A stretch of DNA of 64,000 nucleotides from Blautia sp. An81 (GCF_002161285.1 NZ_NFHH01000002.1:186001-250000); one strand, 5' to 3'; positions 38,016 to 46,791 are shown, counted from the stretch's first letter. Made by a program: numbers and translations. Notes: generated by a model from the sequence alone, not told the origin.

Positions 38016-40133
38016 TTATTTGAGGTACTGTTTAACGAGGAGCGTCAGGTTTTTCGGCAGGTCATCCAGACGGGTAATGTCCAGAAACCCTTCCTGATAG
38101 ATGCGCTGGATGGCATCCTTGTCCTCGCCAATGGCTGCCGCAAACAGAACAATATTCTGTCTGGCGTATTCCTTCTTGATTCCCCGCAGGTCCGCCTCTG
38201 CCTCCGTGCCGCGATAACCGGTATCGGCTGGCTGACCGTCGGAGATCAGGATCAGAAGTTTCCGGTTCTCCGGTCTTTTGGCCAGATGCTCTGCAACAAA
38301 GCGGAGCGCTGCGCCGTCCCGGTTGCCGCTGCGGTCTATCATATCCATCAGCCGGTAGCGGTCATTCTCGTCCACAGAGTCAAACTCCGCATAGGAATAA
38401 AGGGCCACGCCCCGGTAATCCGTGGAATGGCCATAGATGGTCACCGGGATCCCCAGGCTGACACAGAAGTCATAAAGGACAATGGCTGTCTTTCTGGCAT
38501 GAGTGATACGGTCACCCCAGCCCATAGATCCGCTTTCGTCAATCAGGAGCCCTACTGCCAGCCGCTGTTCATCGGCCGGGAGCCTGGTCCGGATGAAGAA
38601 AGAACCGTCCTGGTGATGGAAGGAGCGCATATCGAGCCGCCGTCCATACAGAAGGTTCTTCTGCGTTCCGCCTTCCGCCTCCTCTTTTAAGAGAGGAAGG
38701 ATGGAACTCTGCAGGCGTTTTGACGCCCTGAGAAGAGGAGGTGCAACTTCCTCATACTGCCGGATCAGCCGGTCTGGGATGTCCTGTACCCGATGAATGG
38801 TCACATGGATACCGGCATGGGCATTTCCGTAATGGATATCATTTGCTGCTTTCTGTAATTCTTCTGTCAGCTGCTGCTCATAGGCTGCCTGCGCTTTTTC
38901 TGTTGCGGCTTCATTTAAGACACGGGCAATATCTGATGCCGCATCCTCATAGCCGGTGCCGGCATACTGGGATGCGTAGGTTACGCCCGGATCATTGCCG
39001 TCTAAAATAGCGCTGGTCTTGGCAAGGGCAATCCGCCCGCCTTCCTCCGCCATCACTTTTTCCGCTTCCTTCAGGCTTTCCTGACGGCCTTTGGAAGAAA
39101 AGAAATCTGCGTCTTGCGGATCGGCGCCTGCGCCTCCTTTGGCTGCAGGGATATTTTTTGCCTCCCCACCGCCTTTTCCCAGAGGAATGGGCGTGCCGCC
39201 TGCAATCTGCTGATCCAGAAGATCCTGAAGTTCTTTTGTTGCTTCCAGTTCATCCTGGTGTTCCAGTCTTTCCCGCATTTCTTCTACCAGCGGTTTGATA
39301 AAGTCCCAGAACAGGACAAGCAGGCAGTTTGTCGCAGTCAGCCGTTCTTTGATCGATGGTGCTTCCAGCGCCGTGTCGATATACTCCATACCATCGGCCA
39401 GCACATCCAGGTATTCGCTGTCGCTGTGGAAGCGGTTACTGATGGTGCCGGACCGGCAATAGGCCAGAAGCAGGTTGGTGGCAATCGTAAACGGCTGGTA
39501 GTTCCGGCTGAGCTGTTCGTGAAGATCCGGGATCTGCTCCAGCATCCGCAGGTTATTGAGCTGGATACCCTTTCGGAAGCTGCCGGGAAAGGCAGCACAC
39601 ATCCTTGCTTCAATATAGATGTCTTCCAGGATGTTCTGAAGAGAAGCCGCACAGGTCTGCAAGGTCAGAGATACGGCCTTGTCTTTTTCCTGCAGGGCGT
39701 CCAGGATTTCCGTCTGGTTTTTCTGATAGGCCGGTAGCTCCACGGAAGGATCTTCCGGGTAAAAAGAGCCGTTCCCCAGGTTTGTCAGGTAAAGGTTCCG
39801 GGTGGTGAAATCCGTAAACAGAAGATGTGCCGTCTCATGTCCGGTCATCCCTACCAGGCTCAGCGCCCGCAGGAAGCGGGACGGAAAGCTCTGGGTAACA
39901 CGGTTTGCTGCGTTCAGGTAGATCTTATAAGAGTCTGTGTAAGCCAGTGCTGCGCCATCGGATTCGTCCCAGGAAATCAGTGCCTGCAGGCCGTAGCAGT
40001 AACGCCCGGTAGCAGCACGAGCCTGAGAGGTCAGATACTGATGGAAGGCAGAGGACGTAAAAAATTCCTGATCGGTAATGGAAGATTCCTCTTCCCGGAT
40101 CATCTGCTTTAATTTTTTCTGGTTGCTGTTCAA
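38016..40133 (-). CDS. CobT-like VWA-domain protein with HExxH motif
   Basis: 705 residues, TTG start with AAAGGAAATAG. The N-terminal part has HETAH (99-103) in GMTGHETAHLLFTDF, a zinc-protease-like signature. The C-terminal VWA domain (about 527-705) has the MIDAS motif DESGS (532-536), later Thr/Asp ligands and ISDGQP. In between lies a charged, Ala/Glu-rich linker. VWA proteins pair with MoxR-family AAA ATPases to remodel or insert metal into targets (cobalt chelatase CobST, RavA-ViaA). The AAA partner is encoded upstream, separated only by a small Xre gene. Confidence 0.82.
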   Translation of the reverse strand: MNSNQKKLKQMIREEESSITDQEFFTSSAFHQYLTSQARAATGRYCYGLQALISWDESDGAALAYTDSYKIYLNAANRVTQSFPSRFLRALSLVGMTGHETAHLLFTDFTTRNLYLTNLGNGSFYPEDPSVELPAYQKNQTEILDALQEKDKAVSLTLQTCAASLQNILEDIYIEARMCAAFPGSFRKGIQLNNLRMLEQIPDLHEQLSRNYQPFTIATNLLLAYCRSGTISNRFHSDSEYLDVLADGMEYIDTALEAPSIKERLTATNCLLVLFWDFIKPLVEEMRERLEHQDELEATKELQDLLDQQIAGGTPIPLGKGGGEAKNIPAAKGGAGADPQDADFFSSKGRQESLKEAEKVMAEEGGRIALAKTSAILDGNDPGVTYASQYAGTGYEDAASDIARVLNEAATEKAQAAYEQQLTEELQKAANDIHYGNAHAGIHVTIHRVQDIPDRLIRQYEEVAPPLLRASKRLQSSILPLLKEEAEGGTQKNLLYGRRLDMRSFHHQDGSFFIRTRLPADEQRLAVGLLIDESGSMGWGDRITHARKTAIVLYDFCVSLGIPVTIYGHSTDYRGVALYSYAEFDSVDENDRYRLMDMIDRSGNRDGAALRFVAEHLAKRPENRKLLILISDGQPADTGYRGTEAEADLRGIKKEYARQNIVLFAAAIGEDKDAIQRIYQEGFLDITRLDDLPKNLTLLVKQYLK

Positions 40134-40137
40134 AATT

Positions 40138-40389
40138 CTATTTCCTTTCTATGAGATTTTTTGTCAGCAGGTCTTCCACGGAGCAGCCGTAATAATCTGC
40201 CAGTTTCAGGACAGCATAGGCAAGCGGAGTGGCCCTGCAGTTTTCGTAATTCATAATGGTTTTTGGCGGCAGGTGTAAGATCCGTGCCACCGCTCTTTGG
40301 GAAAGCCCGCCCTGAGATTTGCGTAAGTAGGACAGGTTTTTTGCAAGAAGTGCATACATTTCTGGTTCTGTAAGAGGCGTTTTACCCAC
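40138..40389 (-). CDS. Xre-type regulator between AAA and VWA genes
   Basis: 83 residues from the GTG at 40389 (AGAAGGCGATCCA). Helix-turn-helix LSQRAVARILHLPPKTIMNYENCRATPLAYAVLKLADYYGCSVEDLL. It ends four bases before the VWA start and begins 20 bases after the AAA stop, so all three are co-transcribed. The target may be this operon's own leader. Confidence 0.78.
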   Translation of the reverse strand: MGKTPLTEPEMYALLAKNLSYLRKSQGGLSQRAVARILHLPPKTIMNYENCRATPLAYAVLKLADYYGCSVEDLLTKNLIERK

Positions 40390-40408
40390 TGGATCGCCTT
40401 CTTTCTTT

Positions 40409-42223
40409 TCAGGACGGCAGGACAGTATCCAGACAGCTTTCCTCAACCTCCGCGCGGCTGATGGCATCTGCCGTAGCGGAAGGCAGGATGGTGTAATGGG
40501 CCGCCTCCCGGATATCGCCGCAGACCATATAGGACTGCACCCAGGAAATCAGTTCCCGGACACCGCAGCATCCATCTGTGATCAGGTTTTCCCGACAATA
40601 TTCCGAGATGGAGTGGACGATCCGTGCCATTGTCTGAACGGTCTTTTTCTCTTTGCAGCCGGTAACGCCAACCACCCGTTCCACCAGTGTCTCCTCATCC
40701 GGCTCCATCAGGTCGATGAGCATACTCATACGGGAGATTACGGACTGGTTTAAGGGCTTGCAGCCAGCATAGTCATTGTTGGTTGTTACGACGATCACCA
40801 TGTCCGGATGCCGCTGTACCGTCTCTCCGTTGGGGAGAAATACACTGTTGCACCGGTCCATCAGGGAGTTTAATCCCACCAGCACACCGGGATTTGCAAT
40901 GACCGTCGGCTCCTGGATCTCTATCAAGTATCCGTTCCGTATTGCTTCCACCAGCGGCGTATCTACATAGCGGAAATGCTGCTGGCTGGTTTTGGAGGCG
41001 TAGTATTCGTGCATCTCATCAAAAATAGTATCAATGAGCTGCTTGTAGACATCATCCTCGGAAACCGTTTCATCATAGGTTCCTGTCAGTTTTTCATAAG
41101 CGCCGGCAGGATCCAGCATGATATCCTGGAAAGACGGATACTGCCGCTCCAGGGCAGTGCGCTTCCCGTCCACATCCGGCAGGATCTGCCCGAGCAGATC
41201 GAATACTTCTGTATTTGCGGAGCAGGTCAGGCACCGGTAGGGAAGATGAAGCCCGGAAGCAACTGCTTTGGCTCCTTCCGTTTTTCCCGTACCGGCAGGG
41301 CCACGCAGAAGAAAGTTCCGCATGGGCTGTACCGTGTCCGTAGTGACTTTTGCGTGTTCACAGATCCGTTTGACTTCCTTCGGGATGATATACCAGTCCG
41401 GCAGTACCGGGACGGTCAGTTCCTCCTCCGGAGTCAGTACACGGGCAGGTGACAGGATATACTGTCCCACAAAATCCGCTTTCGCTATGACTTCCGCTTT
41501 CTTCTTAAAGGTGTTGCCGGGTTTCAGTACCTGGAAAGCCCCGTGGATGATTTCCGTAGGCGCATAGGTTCCCGTTTGAAGAGCCAGCGGCTTCAAAAGC
41601 GGGATGACACCATTGGCAGCAATATCCGTGCGGATTCCTCCCGTTGCGAGCGTATCACTGTATCGGATCCGGCGGTAAGCATTGTCACAAAGGACAGCCG
41701 CCGTTTCTGCCGCCTCGTCCATGTCCGGATAACCGGCTGCACGGTATTCTTTTAACTGCTGGTATTTCTCATTGAACTCCTCATCGGAAAGAAACGTAGG
41801 CATCAGAGCGAATAACAAAGCAGTTCCTGTATTCTCGGAATCTTTGAATACATATTTCTCCGGTGTATTTTCTGTATCCGGCGGCACCGTGTACTTCCCG
41901 GCAATAAATTTCCCGTTTGCAGGGTTATAGACCACCACATGAAGTTCTCCGGTACGGCTGGGATATTCTGCCACCGTATAGGTATTGGTCTGGCTTCCGA
42001 TTGCGCCCAGTTCCTCTGCCGACTTCCCGCCTGCGGACTCCTCCAGTTCCATGTAGGTCAGGACGGCCTGCAGTGTAGCCGCATGGAGGGTGCTTCTCTT
42101 CTGCGGCTGGGTACAGTATTTGGATGCGATATTCTTAAACACGGCGTCATCCGTATAGTCTTTGAAAGGTTCCGGGAGCGTGCGCTGGAAGGTCCAGCTT
42201 TCCACTAATTTTCCACTTGCCAT
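40409..42223 (-). CDS. MoxR/CobS-like AAA+ ATPase
   Basis: 604 residues with an AAGGAGGAAAAGCAACG site. The first 290 residues are an unassigned extension; the AAA core has Walker A GPAGTGKT (308-315), Walker B-like region TIFDEMHEY, sensor 1 IVVTTNNDY and an arginine-finger region (NQSVISRMSMLIDL). This is the MoxR/CbbQ/CobS class. Such ATPases act with VWA proteins as chaperone-like complexes; the VWA partner follows. The long N-terminal extension is a distinguishing feature of this ICE version. Confidence 0.85.
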   Translation of the reverse strand: MASGKLVESWTFQRTLPEPFKDYTDDAVFKNIASKYCTQPQKRSTLHAATLQAVLTYMELEESAGGKSAEELGAIGSQTNTYTVAEYPSRTGELHVVVYNPANGKFIAGKYTVPPDTENTPEKYVFKDSENTGTALLFALMPTFLSDEEFNEKYQQLKEYRAAGYPDMDEAAETAAVLCDNAYRRIRYSDTLATGGIRTDIAANGVIPLLKPLALQTGTYAPTEIIHGAFQVLKPGNTFKKKAEVIAKADFVGQYILSPARVLTPEEELTVPVLPDWYIIPKEVKRICEHAKVTTDTVQPMRNFLLRGPAGTGKTEGAKAVASGLHLPYRCLTCSANTEVFDLLGQILPDVDGKRTALERQYPSFQDIMLDPAGAYEKLTGTYDETVSEDDVYKQLIDTIFDEMHEYYASKTSQQHFRYVDTPLVEAIRNGYLIEIQEPTVIANPGVLVGLNSLMDRCNSVFLPNGETVQRHPDMVIVVTTNNDYAGCKPLNQSVISRMSMLIDLMEPDEETLVERVVGVTGCKEKKTVQTMARIVHSISEYCRENLITDGCCGVRELISWVQSYMVCGDIREAAHYTILPSATADAISRAEVEESCLDTVLPS

Positions 42224-42238
42224 CGTTGCTTTTCCTCC

Positions 42239-43015
42239 TTATGCCCAGGTGATCTCTACTGCGTTTTCCGTCTCTGCCGCTTCCAGTTCATCATCAGCAA
42301 ACACCTGCAGGAGTGCAGGCCAGTAGGCTTTCGGCGGGAAATGCTCCAGCTTGCCTTTTACTTCCGGCTCCTTCCCATTGAGGATATAAACGTCCCCCTG
42401 TTCTCCGATGAACAGCTTCTGGTGTCCTTTTGCCTGTAAATTCCCGATCATTTCCACAAGGAATGGTTTCCCAATCAGGGAGTACCAGGACGCAGGATCA
42501 ACCTTTGGCGTATCCGGGGATGCGGATTTGTCGCCTTTCCGTTTCAACGCAGAGACAGTCAGCATCTGAAGATGCAGGTTTCCGTACTCATCCATAGACA
42601 CTTCCGCAAAGTTATGATTACCGGTGTTCCTGGTAGATAAGCGGATCGCATCGCCATCCAGCAGGTGGGAAAGACGCAGGGGTTCTGCAAACTCCCAGGT
42701 AGCTTCCGGAAAAGCAGACTGAAGTGTGTCTGTGATCTGGTAGCTGATCTGCCGGATCAGGATGGTTTCCAGATCCGAGTTCCCGTTTCCTGTATCCATT
42801 GCCCTCCCAGCCGGAATCCGCAATTTCCGGAGCCCGGAAGCAATCGGAGGGATGATAAGGAGCGCCAGGGAAACAAGGACTCCCGCAGCAGCGATACCAG
42901 TCATCAGATAGGACTGGCTTCCCTTTGGAAGCAGAAATGCCGCCGCAAACAGGCACAGTACAGTGATCTGTAAGATCTTTTTGATCGTTCTGGTTTTCTT
43001 TGCTTTCATGTACAT
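42239..43015 (-). CDS. Membrane-anchored hypothetical protein
   Basis: 259 residues from the ATG at 43015 (AAAGGAAG upstream); another ATG two codons later. Two adjacent N-terminal membrane helices (KKILQITVLCLFAAAFLLP and LMTGIAAAGVLVSLALLIIPPIASGL), then a soluble 190-residue domain (ETILIRQISYQITDTLQSAFPEATWEFAEPLRLSHLLDGDAIRLSTRNTGNHNFAEVSMDEYGNLHLQMLTV). Not recognised. It lies between SSB and the AAA gene and could anchor the AAA/VWA complex at the membrane (inference). Confidence 0.6.
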   Translation of the reverse strand: MYMKAKKTRTIKKILQITVLCLFAAAFLLPKGSQSYLMTGIAAAGVLVSLALLIIPPIASGLRKLRIPAGRAMDTGNGNSDLETILIRQISYQITDTLQSAFPEATWEFAEPLRLSHLLDGDAIRLSTRNTGNHNFAEVSMDEYGNLHLQMLTVSALKRKGDKSASPDTPKVDPASWYSLIGKPFLVEMIGNLQAKGHQKLFIGEQGDVYILNGKEPEVKGKLEHFPPKAYWPALLQVFADDELEAAETENAVEITWA

Positions 43016-43093
43016 TCTTCCTTTCTTTCTAAACTTGCTGTGCCACACCCAGGAGAGCCGATGATCGGCGCTCTCCTGGATCCTGTGCGGACA

Positions 43094-43138
43094 CAAAAAA
43101 AGAACTGCCTGTACGGAGTAGTCTCCGGGTGCAATTCT
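43094..43138 (-). terminator. Intra-operon terminator hairpin after SSB
   Basis: Leftward: AGAATTGC...GGAG-ACTA-CTCC...GCAGTTCT then TTTTTTT, located between the SSB and membrane-protein genes. Another terminator in front of operon genes that appear to be co-transcribed. Confidence 0.7.
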
Positions 43139-43179
43139 CTACATGGATTGTTCCTTATGAAATTTTTGGTGCGTCAGCA

Positions 43180-43965
43180 TCAAGCGACAAAGGGAAGTGT
43201 CTCTGCCTGCTGTTCTGTAACCTGGGTAAATCCATCTCCCGGATAGCCGCCCTGTGTTCCCGGAGCTGCCCCGTTTCCAGGAGCATAGCCGCCGGAAGGC
43301 TGCTGGTTCGGATTGCCCTGTGCGTAATTCGGTGCGCTACCAGGATTCGGAGCATAGCCGTTCTGGGGCTGTCTGTAACCGTTTTGTGGTACGTTCCCCT
43401 GTGGGGCATTTGTTCTTCCCTGTCCTCCCCGTGCATATCCATTTTGGTTCTGTGGTGCGGCGCCTGCAGGTGCATAATTGCCGACAGGAGTACCGGATGC
43501 CTGTGGGTAGCCTCCCTGTGCAGGTGTCGGGTATCCGCCCTGCTGATTGGGAACAGGAGCTCCTCCGGGCTGTCCGTAGCCGTTCTGAGGAACGCCTCCG
43601 AGTACACCGGGATTGGTCCCGTTTTCATCGTCATAAGTCAAGGGCGCAAACTGCCAGTCTTTGACAACCACGCTGGGGCCGGAGTTCGGTTTTCCCTGGT
43701 TTTTCCCCTTCTGATGAACGAAGGGATGCAGCTCCAGATCTCCAATGATAATCAGTCCGGTGCCTTTTTTTACACCTGCTTTCATCAGGCGGTCAGCCAG
43801 ATAAGAATTGAAATAGCAGGAATAAAATACGTTCTCCTTGTTTCCGTCCGCTCCCCGCTGGGGGCAGGGGATGTCCAGAGTCGTATAGGTCGTGTTGCTG
43901 TTCTTTGCCTGCATGATCTGGGGATCCGAGGTCGGCCTCCCTGGTAAAAAGATGATTGCTGACAT
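43180..43965 (-). CDS. ssb: Single-stranded DNA-binding protein with long Gly/Gln/Asn/Pro-rich tail
   Basis: 261 residues from the ATG at 43965 (GAAAGGAGAATTTCT). The N-terminal 125 residues fit an OB-fold SSB-like protein (IMQAKNSNTTYTTLDIPCPQRGADGNKENVFYSCYFNSYLADRLMKAGVKKGTGLIIIGDLEL). The following 125 residues are low complexity (repeats of NGYGQPG, GGYP, PQNGY types) and end in ETLPFVA, vaguely like the LPF end of SSB tips. It coats single strands during transfer. First gene after the attenuated leader. Confidence 0.75.
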   Translation of the reverse strand: MSAIIFLPGRPTSDPQIMQAKNSNTTYTTLDIPCPQRGADGNKENVFYSCYFNSYLADRLMKAGVKKGTGLIIIGDLELHPFVHQKGKNQGKPNSGPSVVVKDWQFAPLTYDDENGTNPGVLGGVPQNGYGQPGGAPVPNQQGGYPTPAQGGYPQASGTPVGNYAPAGAAPQNQNGYARGGQGRTNAPQGNVPQNGYRQPQNGYAPNPGSAPNYAQGNPNQQPSGGYAPGNGAAPGTQGGYPGDGFTQVTEQQAETLPFVA

Positions 43966-44179
43966 AGAAATTCTCCTTTCTGCCACTTTGGGCGTTAAAA
44001 TAAATAATAGTGAAAATAAAAAAAGTGCCACTACAGTGCCGTAAAAAACGGCATTATAATGACACGATTTTCCAACTTAAACAGCATGTGTCCTGGGTGA
44101 ATGGCCCAGACTCCCATTTCGGGATGACACAAAAACTCAAATACAAGATTATAGTAGCACAAGATATAGTATGTGTCAA
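43966..44179 (-). promoter_or_regulatory. Leader of the SSB/AAA/VWA operon
   Basis: Leftward: -35 TTGACA (44174-44179), 17-base spacer with CACA/TGTG arms, -10 TACTAT (44151-44156). Two small hairpins follow (GGGA/TCCC and CTGGG/CCCAG around 44091-44124), then a long terminator (44018-44065, 18-base stem with G-U pairs, TTTTTT). The hairpin part is repeated at 50517-50600. Same design as the leaders at 19.3 and 32.8 kb. Confidence 0.72.
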
Positions 44180-44496
44180 ATGGAATAAAACTATTTATAG
44201 TAGGTTTCTGAGCTTGCCAGCAATAAGGTATTTGCTCTGGAACAGCGGACAGAAGGCAAAAAGGAAAAACAGGTTCCCGTGATCCGGCGTAAAGACTGAA
44301 CAGAATACCATCAACAAGGACGGCCTGTAGATGCAGGCCGTTTTATGTTGAGGCTAATTAAAGTGATAGAACTGATTTATCAATAGGTTTTAAGTGGGGG
44401 CTGTTTTACAGCCCCTGCTTATTGTAAATTTTAAGAAAGCCCCCATTGCAATGATTGACACCATGTAGTTCCAATGTTATAATAGAATAAACTACA
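44180..44496 (+). promoter_or_regulatory. Intergenic region with terminator and BlaI-type promoter
   Basis: Contains an intrinsic terminator (about 44323-44345, ACGGCCTG...CAGGCCGT then TTT) and a near-perfect sigma-A promoter: TTGACA (44455-44460), 17 bases, TATAAT (44478-44483). TGTAGTT (44464-44470) and AACTACA (44490-44496) form an inverted repeat across the -10, a likely operator for the BlaI-family repressor encoded next. Nothing else recognised. Confidence 0.7.
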
Positions 44497-44521
44497 CAGC
44501 ATCAATCAAAGGAGGCACCTT

Positions 44522-44911
44522 ATGGAGCAGCAACTTTCTATTTCAGAGTCAGAGTGGCGAGTAATGAAGATTGTTTGGAGTAATTCTCCACAAACACTTC
44601 CCGAAATATTAGATAGGCTAAAAGAAACAGGTTGGAGCAAGACGACTATTCAAACATATCTTGCCCGTTTGGTAAAAAAAGGAGCATTAACTACAAAACG
44701 TCAAGGAAAGGGATATTTATATTATCCAGCAGTATCAGAAAGTGATTGCCAGCTTGCGGAAAGCCGCAGCTTTCTAAGCCGCGTATATGATGGTTCCCTG
44801 TCTAAGATGGTAATGGGATTTGTCAAAAGCGGCAATCTTTCACCTGAGGAATTGAATGAGCTAAAGAGTTTGATCGACCAACAGGAGAAAACAAATGCAG
44901 ATGCTCGGTAA
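44522..44911 (+). CDS. BlaI/MecI/CopY-family repressor
   Basis: 129 residues with an AAAGGAGGCACCTT site. Family pattern throughout: ISESEWRVMKIVWSNSPQTLPEILDRLKETGWSKTTIQTYLARLVKKGAL, a winged helix with the C-terminal dimer helix carrying the protease-cleavable region. It would repress its own promoter through the inverted repeat at 44464-44496 until cleaved on signal from the following membrane peptidase. Confidence 0.9.
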   Translation: MEQQLSISESEWRVMKIVWSNSPQTLPEILDRLKETGWSKTTIQTYLARLVKKGALTTKRQGKGYLYYPAVSESDCQLAESRSFLSRVYDGSLSKMVMGFVKSGNLSPEELNELKSLIDQQEKTNADAR

Positions 44912-45860
44912 CATTTTCAATGCGATTATTTTTGTATCTGCTATTGGCGGTATATTTTGTGTTTTATCTCTTTTTATCAATCACATCCTGCGTTGTACGC
45001 TGCCTCTATGGTTTCCGCTTTGCGGTATGATCCTTTTTTGCGTTCCATTTCTTTCACCGGATGTATTTCTCATATCACCAGAAACACAGGAATGGTTAAA
45101 TGGATTTTATATTGCCTGTTGGGTATGGGTGTGTGGGTGTGGTATTCTTTTCGTCTATGATACGATACGCTCTATAATGGCAAAGCGTGCATTGAAAGAA
45201 TACCAGATATGTAGCACCGAGCGTCTAAATGCTCTTTGCTTACAATGTGCGGAAATTGTCGGCTTAAAAAAAGTGCCTGCACTATATTGGGGGACTTTGG
45301 ATAACCCCATTTGCGTTACCGGCGCAATCCGCCCAGCAATTATTATGAGCAAAACAGTTATAGAGAAGCTGACCGATGGCGAACTATCCGCTGTTTTTAT
45401 CCATGAGTTGACCCATATTAAGCGGAAACATATTCTTTTGGAGCGTATCTATGATTATGTTTGCATATTAAACTGGCTCAACCCTTTTGCGTGGATTGCT
45501 AAAGGAGATTTTTCACTACATTGTGAAACGGATTGCGATTGCAATGCCTTAAAATTTTCGCAAGGAAAAGTCACAGAAACAGAATATGCTGCGGCCATTA
45601 TCCGGCTGCTGGAACTGTCTACGGTTCAAGCTACAAAACCCGGTAAAGGGATTGGCGCACTCAGTTTTGTGTTGACAAAACGCAGAATTAAACGGATCAC
45701 CACAAGAACATCAAAGATCAGGGACAGGATGATAACGGTTATGCTGGCCGTTTCTCTGATACTTACGGTTGCTTTTTCCATACAATTCAGCAGAGAACAT
45801 TTCTATCCTTATCCGGCCTATCATACTGGTACAGAATATGGTGCGGGTTACAATGAGTAA
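44895..45860 (+). CDS. M56-family membrane metallopeptidase (BlaR1-like, no sensor domain)
   Basis: 321 residues overlapping the BlaI gene. Four membrane helices and the zinc motif HELTH (170-174) with downstream Glu (CETDCDCNA) are visible. After the final helix (MLAVSLILTVAFSIQF, about residue 285) only 35 residues remain, so the extracellular penicillin-binding sensor of BlaR1/MecR1 is missing. It should cleave BlaI on some other membrane signal. The controlled genes are likely the ABC exporter that follows. Confidence 0.85.
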   Translation: MQMLGNIFNAIIFVSAIGGIFCVLSLFINHILRCTLPLWFPLCGMILFCVPFLSPDVFLISPETQEWLNGFYIACWVWVCGCGILFVYDTIRSIMAKRALKEYQICSTERLNALCLQCAEIVGLKKVPALYWGTLDNPICVTGAIRPAIIMSKTVIEKLTDGELSAVFIHELTHIKRKHILLERIYDYVCILNWLNPFAWIAKGDFSLHCETDCDCNALKFSQGKVTETEYAAAIIRLLELSTVQATKPGKGIGALSFVLTKRRIKRITTRTSKIRDRMITVMLAVSLILTVAFSIQFSREHFYPYPAYHTGTEYGAGYNE

Positions 45861-45912
45861 CCCGCATCATTAAAACCTATAAATCTACGAATGTAGTTAA
45901 ATGGAGGAACGT

Positions 45913-46791
45913 ATGAATACAAACATTGAGATTAGTCACATTACTAAAAAATACAAGAACGGCGTGACCGCTCTTGATGATGTCAGCTTTCATGTTGGCA
46001 GCGGTGTTTTTGGCCTGTTGGGACACAATGGTGCCGGAAAAACTACGCTGATGAAGGCATTGGTTACGGTATTAACCCCATCAGCAGGCACAATCCGCAT
46101 TTGCGGTTTTGATACCGTGAAACAGGGAAATGAGGTCAGAGCAAGGGTAGGGTATTTACCACAGGAACTTGCCATGTACCCTGCGCTCTCCGTATTTGAC
46201 TTTGTAAATTATATGGCAGAACTCAAAGGCATTCATAACAAAAAGGCTGTCAGCAACGTGTTGGAGCAAGTGGAAATGTTGGAATTTTCCGAGCGCAAAA
46301 TAGGGCAGCTTTCCGGCGGTATGAAACGGAGGGTTGGCATCGCACAGGCGCTAATTGGCAATCCTCAAATTCTTGTTGTTGACGAACCGACAGCCGGTCT
46401 TGATCCAGAAGAACGGGTGAGGTTCCGCGGCCTATTATCAAGATATGCAAGAGAGGGCCGCACCGTTTTGCTTTCTACACATATTGTCGAAGATATTCAC
46501 CAGCTATGCGAAGAACTTGCTGTTCTGCGGAAAGGGCATCTATTTTATGCTGGTACATCTGCCGCCCTATTGGAACGGGTAAAGGATAAGGTGAAAATCC
46601 TACATTTAGAAAATGAAAACCAGCTTATCGAGCTTCAAAAGAAATCTGTAGTATTATCGACAACATACGAGAGCCACGGATTGACTGCGCGAATTATGGA
46701 CGAAAGCGGACTTTTCTTACAGGCCACACCTGTCACGGCGACTTTAGAAGATGCTTATGTGTATTGTATGGGAGGGAAAGCCCATGCGTAA
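45913..46791 (+). CDS. ABC transporter ATP-binding protein
   Basis: 292 residues from the ATG at 45913; the preceding ATG at 45901 is part of its ribosome binding site (GGAGG). Walker A GHNGAGKTT, signature LSGGMKRR, Walker B ILVVDEPTAGLDP. The C-terminal extension is typical of CcmA/NatA-like exporter ATPases. It overlaps the next gene by eight bases and forms an exporter with the two membrane proteins behind it. Confidence 0.87.
   Translation: MNTNIEISHITKKYKNGVTALDDVSFHVGSGVFGLLGHNGAGKTTLMKALVTVLTPSAGTIRICGFDTVKQGNEVRARVGYLPQELAMYPALSVFDFVNYMAELKGIHNKKAVSNVLEQVEMLEFSERKIGQLSGGMKRRVGIAQALIGNPQILVVDEPTAGLDPEERVRFRGLLSRYAREGRTVLLSTHIVEDIHQLCEELAVLRKGHLFYAGTSAALLERVKDKVKILHLENENQLIELQKKSVVLSTTYESHGLTARIMDESGLFLQATPVTATLEDAYVYCMGGKAHA

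Noticed and set aside
43250-43620. Possible CRISPR or tandem DNA repeat
   Set aside because: The repeats are short and irregular and encode the Gly/Gln/Asn/Pro tail of SSB; no spacer-repeat periodicity.
43129-43947. Plus-strand frame of 272 codons opposite SSB
   Set aside because: Produced by the low-complexity tail of SSB read on the other strand (Ser/Arg/Cys-rich); no family resemblance.
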